Assembly (NCBI GenBank): GCA_900128395.1
Contig: LT649638.1
Coordinates: forward strand, 1-17,557
Reading direction: 5' to 3'
DNA from: Stramenopiles sp. TOSAG23-2
Lineage: Eukaryota; Sar
Length of the DNA: 17,557 bases
Below, one piece after another: positions 8,716 through 17,557 of this stretch. A model generated the notes under the pieces. The model had not been told where the DNA came from. It saw nothing but the letters and a program-made list of their open reading frames with translations, and made no database searches. Each line of letters begins with the position of its first letter. Within the stretch, counting starts at the first letter, position 1. The position numbers and the translations under genes were made by a program.

Positions 8716-9017
8716 AAATATTTTTAAAAAAATGGTGTGTGTTGTTTGTTTAAAAATAAAAAATTAAAATCCCTCCAAAGAAAAAGTAGAATAAGAGCAA
8801 CGATCTCTGCATTATATTATGCATAGAATGTACATCAACAAAAAAATGCCAAAAAAATGTTTTTACTGTGTGTAGTGTGTGTGCGTGAAAACATACTTTC
8901 TGTCAATTTTTTTTTATGAAATTTTTTTTTATAAAAATTAAAATTAAAATTATTTAATTTTAAATAAAATATAAGGAAACACCGTTTTGGTAGAAATTTT
9001 ACACATTTTACACTCTT
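8716..9017. terminator. Convergent 3' intergenic region
   Basis: This 302-bp AT-rich spacer lies between two tail-to-tail genes. It contains several A-rich and T-rich runs, including long T tracts near 8908-8932, and presumably holds the polyadenylation regions of both transcripts. No gene or RNA is seen. Confidence 0.45.
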
Positions 9018-9500
9018 CTACAACACCTCACAATCCTTTCCATCTTTCTTTCCTAATTTTCCCAACTCAACAATATCAATCCATAAATCAACTTCTGGTT
9101 TGCTATTTTCTAAAATTTTATATAAATCATTTTGAAATTGAAGTTCAGATAAATTTCTCAATATAATTGTTACACAATCACGTTGACCTTGTATGGTTTC
9201 AAATTCTTTTGCCAATGTACCAATCATTGCTACACTTAAATAAAATTTACCTTGGCAACTCATATGTAACATTTCTAACTTTAACATTTCTGAATTTTGA
9301 CATCGTACTTCTTGTAAAAAACTTTTAAATTCTCGATCTGTCAATAATGGTCTTTTACGAAAGTATATTGTTTCGATTTCTAACATTCCTGTTTTTGGTA
9401 CTTTCCATTCTAATGTATGCGCTTTTTGTGGATCAATAATATCAAAGCCATTGTTGTTGTTATTGTTGGATGGGATTATAATATCCCTTGTATTATTATT

Positions 9501-9532
<32 letters not shown>

Positions 9533-12500
9533 TTGTTGCACTTTTATTTTTCTCATCAACAGTATCACTACCTTCCATTTGTGGTGGTACTTTATTTCCA
9601 TTTTGATTCATATCTTCACCTCCCATAACAACAATACTATCACCTGCATTCAATATGAAATCACCAACATTTCTATGTTTAATGCTTAAAATATTATCAT
9701 ATCTACCATTATCAACAAATTGTGCATGAAATGTTTGTGCCATCGTATATTGTCGTTTATCATTCATATCCATCACATATGTTTGACGATACATTCTATT
9801 TAAAACTGTGCTTGGAAGATAATATAAATAATCAAATTGTAAATATCCTTTTTTTGGTATATACGGTTTACCTTCTATATTTACAAGACGTGCAATTTTT
9901 CCATCAATCAATGGACCCCACCACATTTCACCAGGATTTCTATTTGCTTGATGAAACAATGTAATTGCTTCATGTCTTTCCACTGGTATGGTTAAATCAA
10001 ATTCACAAAAATTGGAATAAAAATAAGTAGGATCTTTAACCGTATAATCAAATGTCAATACACCACTGTTTGGTAAATGAAAATGTTTTTCAATTTGAGT
10101 CATTGTATGATTACCAATAACAACACGTTTACGGTTTATTTTTTTGCTAATTCGCGTTTCATACATTCTTAAATCTTTTCCTTCGCCATCAATTTGCATA
10201 TTGGCCCATTGATCACGAAAACGTGGTGGATTCCATATTTTACTACGATATACTAATGCTGCCAATCGAGTTGCTTCTGCATTTTCTTTCTTTTTATTTA
10301 AATTAAATTTATATGGTGTTATATATTTAAATGATGGACTTACATAATCAAATTCTAAAATACCAGCACGAGGTAACCATGCTGCCGTATGTACTTGTTC
10401 ATCGAATTCAAATGGTTCACCTTGAAATGTTTCATTTTTCCAATTTTCCCCGACTTCAATGACTGCTAAATTTAATAAACGTTTAGCCATTTCATATTCC
10501 GCGCGTATTCTTAAATTCAATTTAAAATGCACACTAGCGAATTTCTCCTCCCCATGTTTCAAATTGACTGGTTTTTGTCTACCAGCACGATAATCAATTT
10601 CAAGTAAACCATCTCGTGGTACGTTCCATTTCTTATTTTTACGTGGACGATATACTAAAACTGCTCTATTTAATTTTGCACTAGCCCATCTACCATTTCC
10701 CTCAGCAGCTCTTAAACGTAAAAGTTGTGCATATGCTCTATTTTTCGGAGTATTTAAATTCATTTCGTACATGTAACTTTCATTCATCGGTTTTAAAAAC
10801 ATGTCTTCATTAGCTTGTGGCCCACCTGTACTATCCGTACCTTTCAATCCTAGAAAATACAATTTGCTAGTACGTCTTGCATCCAGTAATTCTAAAACGC
10901 CATTTTCACCCAATGGATTATTGCTAATATCTAATGTACGCATGGTTCGACAATATCGTATACCATCTGCAATTGCATATGCAGAATTTGGACCTAATCG
11001 ATTTTCCGTACAATTGATATGTATTAAACTTTTACAACATGCTAAAAATGCGCCAAATACAACACCGCCTTCATCGTTTAAACTATTGTAACTTAAGTCC
11101 AATTTTTGTATAGTGGTACTATTTGATATTGCATCTCCTAAACGATACATACTACGCGCACCAATATTATTCCAACTAACATTTAATGCTTGTATCTTAG
11201 GGCATGCGGCAAGTGCTATACATAATGCTTTGCATCCTTTATTATTCATTTTGCATTTACTAATATCTAGATTTGTTATATTTGATTTTGTTTTTTTAAT
11301 AGCTCTTGCAAATAATGGTAAAAAAGCATTACCGATACCTGTATTTCCTAAATTTAAAGTAGTCAATCCATCTTTTAATCTAAATCCACGAGATAATGCA
11401 ACTGCAGTTCTATGGCCTAATTTATTTTTTGATAAATTTAATGATCTTAAACGAGCTGTTTTCGTCGTCACTTCACCAATAGCAGCTCCTCCGGTATCAT
11501 CAATATCACATCCACAGACTGATAATATTTCAATTCTACAGGTTCTATGTTTCAAACCTTCTGCAAATGCTGTTGCACCTGCAGATCCTAAACGATATTC
11601 CGTCATATCTGTATTTGCTTCATTTTGTAAATTATGTATGATAGTATTTTTTGGTAATAAATACAATGTTCCACATGCTCTTCTATATTTTTTAACACAC
11701 GATGCTTCATTTTCAATTGGTTGCAATATTGGGGATAATTTTTGTTTTTTAGGCTTGATAATAACTTTCGGTGGAGAGGACATATCGACAATATCGCCAG
11801 ATGCCATAGCATTTGCATCATCTTCCATCGATGCTAATAATCCACCCATCATACCACCAAGTGGATTGTCATTTTTTTGTTCTTTGTTCCTAGATGATCT
11901 ATTGTTATTATTTATATTAATACTGATTTGTATATTGCCACTCCTTCCACCACCATCATCAGATGAATCATCTGAATTATCATCATCATCATCATTTGCA
12001 CCAAATAAATCATCCGAATCTTCACCACCATCATCAATATCAGAATCACTATTATCTTTTTTTACTTGTTGTTTCTTTTTCTTGCCTTTTTTAAGTTTTT
12101 TATCATCTTTCTTTCTAAAACGAGACAATAAACCTAAATCTAATATTGGTTCATTGATAGTATTTTTCAACAAAAACAATATAAGTTTACTTTTAAATGA
12201 ACTGCCCACAATTGCTTGTATAATTTTATCTTCAAAAATTTGTATTTCCTTTACATTATTATTTAGATCACGATACAATAGCCATAAATCTTTAAATGAT
12301 TCAATAGAGAATATACTACATAGATGTCTTGCTTGATATATATCCAATCCATATGCTTCACGAGCATTTGTTGGTACTGGATTTTTAATACCAAGTTTTT
12401 CTTTAATACTTAAAGCAGTAACCAAAGGTTCATCGAAATAATAATGTCTACATATACACGCATCTATTAATTGACGGATATCAGCTACTACAGTGACTAA

Positions 12501-12683
12501 ACCATCCGGTGTGCCAGTAATTTTTATCGTACGTTGCGATGGTTCTTTTTTATCTGGTATTTTTGGTATGGCAAACATGACACCTCGTTTTTCACGTATA
12601 TCTGAAATAGTCTCTCCATCACGGTTTATTATTGCACCAGAATAATAAATGGTATCTGGTGTGGTTATAGTTGTTGATTGCAT
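9018..12683 (-). CDS. LRR protein with PxxGxLxFDY repeats and a C-terminal CaaX box
   Basis: This is a single 1221-residue frame without introns. An in-frame TAA three codons upstream fixes the start, and TAG ends it. Residues 1-190 form an N-terminal domain that I do not recognise. Residues 190-310 are low-complexity (Lys-rich, then Asp/Ser-rich, then Asn-rich). Residues about 360-612 hold roughly eight leucine-rich repeats of the RI/RanGAP type (LRSLNLSKNKLG, IQKLDLSYNSLN, MRTLDISNNPLG). Residues 685-1105 carry five copies of a motif PxxGxLxFDY at P689, P771, P871, P943 and P1096, spaced 72-153 residues, the last diverged (IET). A poly-Asp run interrupts repeats four and five. Residues 1112-1210 are a predicted helical C-terminal domain, possibly DUF4476-like (weak impression). 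The last residues, CEVL, form a CaaX box with X = Leu, which favours geranylgeranylation. A scaffold role is inferred. Confidence 0.92.
9501..9531. repeat. ATC trinucleotide run encoding poly-Asp
   Basis: A run of about ten atc units on the plus strand encodes ten consecutive aspartates (residues 1052-1061) of the LRR protein on the minus strand. Such runs usually vary in length between strains. Confidence 0.85.
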
Positions 12684-13293
12684 TTTAGGTTATTTTTAGA
12701 CAAAAAGTTATAGCGAGAAGAAATTGAAGATACTTCGTGATTACTTGTTGATGGGACACCGGTCAACAAAGTGAAGAAAAAAGACACAATTATCAGCAAA
12801 GGTCATTGAACAATGAATATTTTATTATCTCTAATATTGCAATTGTATATAAATGTATATAAATGCATTATAATGTTTGTTGTTTATATATATATCACAT
12901 ATCACTGTGTACCGTTATTACATGTTGTTGTACCTGGTATGGTGTATGGTGGCACTATACTATGCTACTATGTATTACCAGGTATAATTAATTTATTTAT
13001 AATAGTTATTTTTTAGAACTACACAGTATTAGAAAAAATGCTGCAGCCTTTTATTTCTTCTTGTTATAATATTGTGCTTTTAAATTTTAATATATTTATT
13101 AAAAATAATAATAATAATAATGATGGATGATGGAAAAAAGCCTGGAAAGCTTCCCCAGCTTTATATGTATTAATATATATATATATTATACATACATTAT
13201 TTAGTATTTACGCATATAATAGCAAACAGTATTCTTCCTTGTTATACATTCAATTCATACCTTACCAATCCAGCTACACAAACTAAAACGACT
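12684..13293. promoter_or_regulatory. Divergent promoter region between the LRR and M11 genes
   Basis: This 610-bp region separates two divergent starts. It contains a 9-bp inverted repeat (TACCTGGTA at 12931-12939 and TACCAGGTA at 12976-12984), an AAT/AATG run near 13100-13130, a near-palindrome centred on AAGCTT at 13142-13158, and TA runs near 13171-13187. A 67-codon hydrophobic frame at 12813-13016 has no supporting features. Shared regulation of the two genes is possible but not shown. Confidence 0.45.
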
Positions 13294-16200
13294 ATGATTT
13301 TAATCTCCCGTTTTTACATGATACTATGTGTTATAATTTTTCTCACCATTAATGTCATAATAACACAATCACAGTTTATAGAACCAACAATAGATATTTT
13401 AGACGATGGTAACATTTATAATAATAACAATATAAATTACAGTAGTCCTGGTGTAAACGACCATAAAACATTTTTGCCACGCCATTTAAAAACTCGTAAA
13501 TCCATTCACAACATGAACGCTTACCGTCATGTTAGGCGGTTAAATGATAATATTTATAGCTACCCTTTTAATCATATTTATACACACGGTTCGAAAAAGA
13601 CTATTATTATCAAATATGATTTAAATGGATTATCTGGCAATGTTATTTCAAACGAAGATTTATTGAAAATGTTTGCGAAATTTCAAGAATATGTTGATGT
13701 ACAATCATATGGAAAAGTAACATTAGAAACACCAGTAATTCACCCAACGATTGTATCTATAAATACTAATAACGGATTTTTTGATGAAGTTGATAAATGT
13801 AGAGTTGCTGCCGGATATGATTATAATAATTATGATTATGAATTATTTTGGAAAAATGCTGGTAGTGGAAGTGTTGGTGGATCTGCTGTACCTGGAGGAC
13901 GCGTACAAATATTTAAATATAGCAGTGCTGGTCATTATAACTCGTTTCAAAATAAAATATTGCCACATGAATTTATGCATAATTTTGGATGTGGCCATGC
14001 ATGGCATAAAGCACAAACGTATGGGGATAGTTATGATATATTAGGTGGTGGTGCCATGGACCCAGACAATTTAAGAGTTGCACATATATCAGCAGGAACA
14101 AAACATCGTTTCGGGTGGATACCAGATGAACATGTTACATCCCTAACAAAAGCAAATAATGCAGATTCGGAGTATACGATTGAGCTGCGCCCATATGATA
14201 GAAAAGATGCTATTAGTAGATTAACAAGTGGACAAAAATTAGCAATACGAATAGAAACAGAATATATAAATGGAAAACCATGTCCATCTGGGAAAAGAGA
14301 TTGGTGTCCATGGTGGGAAGGAAATCAAAATAATGATTGGTATTCAACGGTTGGTACGACTCAGAATATATATTTATATATTTCTTATCGTGGATCGACT
14401 GATATTCAAGGAGCTTCATTACATTTAGTAAGCTATCCTGACGACGGATGGGTACGTGCAACGTCTAGCATTGATATACGATCATTGACACAAACGCAAT
14501 CAGATAGTTTTATCAAACAAGGTGAAATATATATTTTTGAATCTAATTCACAAACATCCATCGAAATTAAAACAATTTATGCAGATGATGATTTATTAAA
14601 AATAAAAGTAAAATATATTAATGGTAAGCAAATGAATGAAAATTATGAAATAGACAATGCCGCGACATTATGTGAACATACATTAAGTTGTGGAAAACAA
14701 GTTGAAGTGGCTTTTGACAGTAACAGTAACGATGGAAGGAAACAAACATCGTTAATAAAAATTGGAGAAACACATTCATCCAATAGTGTTATAGCTGCGT
14801 GTAGTCAACAATTATCAAATCTAAAAACCTACATTGTAAGTAAATTCTCTCTCTCTCTCTCTCTGTATTACATATATATTAACACATATACATATATGTT
14901 TCGTTCCACAGTATAATGAATTCCCTGCTGTTCAAATATTTCATGGTGGTGATGTTTTAATTGATGCTAAGGCGACGTTACAAGATTTTTGTGCTGCCAG
15001 TGTAATACAAGCATTTAATATAGCAAAAGATGCAACTGGTGATTGGATGATTGATGGTGGAAAATTTAGACTAGAAGATTATAAATACTATGACACAGAT
15101 GCAGGTATAGTAGATAGCATTGATCGTTATCCACATTATATTGCAGATTTTCACACTTGGAAAGTCCATGTTTATATGTGTAAATGCAATTATTACTGTA
15201 AGTATATATATATATATATATATACCATATAAATAATACACGTCTAACAACTATATATACACACATATTCCGATTTAAAGATTGTAAACAGGATCATTGG
15301 AAAGAATATAACGGCAATAAACCTGTAGGAGGCTGGTTTTGGATTATGTATTATAATGCAATGAACAATGTTATGGGATACCAAGGAAGTTGGATGATAC
15401 CAATACCTAATGAAAATTTCACAGATGTTGTAAATTTGAAAAAGACATATGGATTAAGATGGCTCAAAGGCAATGGTGGATATGCTCCGACATTTCAAAA
15501 AGATCCTGGATATGATCCGTATTTTAACGTTGAGTTTTTACAACAAAATGGTGTTCAAGAGAAAATTGGACAATTATCAGGGAGTCGTGGATGGCTTATT
15601 GCACAATACGATAAAACCACTGCCACTCATGGAAATACAAGTAGTTTAAAATACAAAGCACATTCATGCACGATTCAAGAATGCACAGTAGGATCATATA
15701 ATATCCCCAACAGTGATGACAGTACTACTACTACTACTAACAGTGCCTGTAAACTATGCAAGCAGTGTCCATCTGGTTACACGACGCTGAATTCAGTTGA
15801 CTTTCTAGGATCTAGAAGTTGTTTTTACAATAGCAAACAAATAAATGTACAAATTGAAGGTTGGCCAACCAATAAGCCAAATATTAGTGGAATATATACT
15901 GCTAAAGATGATTTATTTAATGGATCACCTGTATATGCAAAAGCTAGTACCGAAAATGTGGGCCCTTCATACAATGGTCTTATCCTTCGTAAAATGGGTT
16001 TTGGCAGCCCCACTGCTAAATGGAAATTTACATATGGTTCTAATCCAGGTCAATTAGGTATGGAAAGTGGATACGGCACAGATTTAGAAAATGAATGTAA
16101 TTGTATCAATGTTATGTATCCACAGTTATTGCCATCGGCTAATTGTGTAGCAGATACATACTATAATGACAAATGCAGCAGCTCAAGTAACAATCCTAAA

Positions 16201-17178
16201 AAAATTCCATTTAAAAATTCAGATAAAATATATTACATTACCATAACTGAATATGGTTATGTGAATAATGATAAAAATAATGGTAATACTAACGAAACTG
16301 ATGATTTCATTGGTTGCACATGCGCAACACATACACACAGTGGAAAAAAAGCACATTGTCTCACACCAACTGAAATTAAATTAGAAACATGTAAATGGAT
16401 AACAGATGACGAAAATACTGTAATAGTTGCCACAATTACCCAAACGCTGGATATAAAAATTGAGCAAAAAATAAATAATAAACAAAACTTAGAAGAGATA
16501 CTCAAAAATAATAAATACAAAATACGAACAGGAATAGCAAATGCACTTGGGTTACCAACAAAATATGTAATTATTATTGAAATTACAAAAGTAGTAGATA
16601 GCAGAAGAAGAAGATTAATTTTAGCTAAAGAAGAACGATTTAAAATTGTATACGAAGTTCAAATAACAAATAATTTTGAGTCTCAAATAGATACAATAAC
16701 AGAAACAATGACATCGACTGCGTTTGAGACCCAATTACAAGAAACTATAGCAACATCCACAGGTATACCTGAGGAAACTATTACCATGAATCTAAATGAG
16801 CCAGAAGCAAAGACACTTGAAAGCAATGAACAAAACAATACAAATATGAAAGAAAAAAAGAACAACGATGTACTTGGTATAATCATACTTTACACTATTT
16901 TAATAATATTTGGACTTTGTTGCTGCATTGGTATTATCTTAGTAATTGTTATTCGACAACGTAAAGCAAAAGAGACTAAAGATGTATTTACCCGCTTTTC
17001 AAATGCACGCAAAAGTAAGAAGCAAAGTGTAGTTGCAAAAGATGAAACTATGATTGAATTACATAATGTTGCAGTCGCAGTCGATATTTCACAACAACCA
17101 CCACACGCTATTTCACCAAGAGATCGGAAAAAATTGGACGAGAAGGAAGGTTATGAACCGAAAATGACAGCGATATGA
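13294..17178 (+). CDS. Membrane-anchored M11 (gametolysin-type) metalloprotease, 3 exons
   Basis: I assembled it as join(13294..14835, 14912..15197, 15281..17178), giving 1241 residues. M11 enzymes are zinc metzincins; in Chlamydomonas, gametolysin digests the cell wall. Residues 1-26 form a signal peptide and 27 to about 100 a possible propeptide. The catalytic site is HEFMHNFGCGH (H225, E226, H229, H235), followed by YGDSYDILGGG, where L250 occupies the expected Met-turn methionine. Residues 300-735 are an extended beta-rich region of unknown type. Residues 736-791 form a cysteine-rich knot-like segment (C-x2-C-x2-CPSGY). Around 800-870 lies a domain with NGSPVY and a WKF strand, a pattern seen in protist secreted proteins. 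Residues 989-1116 resemble the SEA-like domains of SAR protists, with an internal SRRRR (1050-1054). A transmembrane helix (1140-1167) and a 74-residue basic cytoplasmic tail follow. Total length is about twice that of gametolysin. Confidence 0.9.
14836..14911 (+). other. Intron 1 of the M11 gene (76 nt)
   Basis: The donor is GTAAGT after ACATT and the acceptor is TTCCACAG. It is phase 0 and joins NLKTYI to YNEFPAVQ. A (CT)n run lies just after the donor, and in-frame read-through would stop at 14914-14916. Confidence 0.85.
15198..15280 (+). other. Intron 2 of the M11 gene (83 nt)
   Basis: The donor is GTAAGT after TATTACT and the acceptor is GATTTAAAG. It is phase 1, and the rejoined codon is TAT. 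A TA run follows the donor. The nearby CAG at 15289-15291 would create a stop, so the AG at 15279-15280 is preferred. Confidence 0.8.
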
Positions 17179-17330
17179 TCATAAAATATAATGATGTTTA
17201 TATATATAAAAAATTCTCTTATTTTATAATTTAAAGATTTTATTTACTCATATTGTATATATATATGTATGTAATTACCAGAAATAATAATTAAAGATAT
17301 ATAACTAAACCGGAAAAACCTGTGAAAGAA
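17179..17330. terminator. Convergent 3' spacer between the M11 gene and the right-edge gene
   Basis: This 152-bp AT-rich spacer has TA runs and several AATAA-type stretches that could serve polyadenylation on either strand. No gene is seen. Confidence 0.4.
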
Positions 17331-17557
17331 TTACTTATATTGTTTAGATCCAGGGGAAGCAAAAACTGTGCCTGGAGGTCGTGATTGTTTTTGTTTGTTG
17401 TTGATTGGACGTCGTCGCATTTTAACTCGCGATCCTATACTTTGTGAACCCGAAGTGCCATTAGTGGGTAAATTTCGCTTTTTCAGACTGGAGCCATCAG
17501 TAATCGACTCAACGGTACTGGAGACATCATCTACAAACGACGTTACGATTGATGCTT
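17331..17557 (-). CDS. 3' end of an unidentified gene (partial)
   Basis: The minus strand is open from the window edge to a TAA at 17331-17333, giving the last 74 residues of a protein whose start lies beyond 17557. The other two minus-strand frames close quickly near the edge. The tail is Ser/Thr-rich, then strongly basic (VKMRRRPINNKQKQ), and ends PPGTVFASPGSKQYK. No domain can be named; it looks like a disordered basic C-terminus. This stretch is visibly richer in G and C than the adjacent spacer, which supports coding. It faces the M11 gene tail to tail. Confidence 0.55.
   Translation of the reverse strand, partial: ASIVTSFVDDVSSTVESITDGSSLKKRNLPTNGTSGSQSIGSRVKMRRRPINNKQKQSRPPGTVFASPGSKQYK

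Noticed and set aside
11113-12336. 407-codon open frame on the plus strand
   Set aside because: It lies antisense inside the LRR gene, whose frame has clear leucine-rich repeats; the plus-strand translation is low-complexity and hydrophobic without any domain.
12813-13016. 67-codon hydrophobic frame on the plus strand
   Set aside because: It sits in the divergent promoter region, is built from TA-rich low-complexity codons, and has no recognisable motif; a short hydrophobic frame is expected by chance in such sequence.

Overview
The window is nuclear DNA from an AT-rich unicellular eukaryote. It encodes a cytosolic eukaryotic ribosomal protein (uL14/RPL23). Its genes carry short GT-AG introns (51-138 nt) and its proteins carry poly-Asn, poly-Asp and poly-Lys runs. 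Microsatellites are abundant, and TAA, TAG and TGA all end genes, so the genetic code is standard. A membrane-anchored M11 (gametolysin-type) protease and a large LRR protein fit a free-living or SAR-type protist, but the lineage cannot be fixed from the sequence alone.

Layout, left to right. A degenerate minisatellite (1-266) is followed by RPL23 (+). The first 22 codons and the last 15 codons of RPL23 are each tandemly duplicated. Next is a repeat-rich convergent intergenic region. A four-exon gene (-, 2147-5809) encodes a 1114-residue secreted protein with a degenerate EGF-like motif; I assembled it from four reading frames joined by three phase-1 introns. A 1.7-kb gene-poor region follows. 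Then comes an intronless NEK-like kinase (+, 7528-8715) with an N-myristoylation signal, tail to tail with an intronless LRR protein (-, 9018-12683) that carries a new-looking C-terminal repeat and a C-terminal CaaX box. A divergent promoter region of about 610 bp separates the LRR gene from a three-exon gene (+, 13294-17178) for a 1241-residue, type I membrane-anchored M11 metalloprotease. The right edge holds the 3' end of another gene (-).

No operon-like or defence-system logic is visible. The four large genes do share a membrane or surface theme: one secreted protein, one predicted myristoylated kinase, one predicted prenylated LRR protein and one transmembrane protease. A functional link between them is only an inference from adjacency.

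Points most worth a second look are (i) five head-to-tail duplications of 67-143 bp crowded into the first 6.2 kb, three of them at gene ends, either assembly overlaps that were not collapsed or a real local duplication process; (ii) the PxxGxLxFDY repeat in the LRR protein; (iii) the kinase catalytic loop HRDVTAKN, which lacks the usual serine/threonine-kinase lysine and is laid out like a tyrosine-kinase loop; and (iv) a leucine where the M11 Met-turn methionine is expected.
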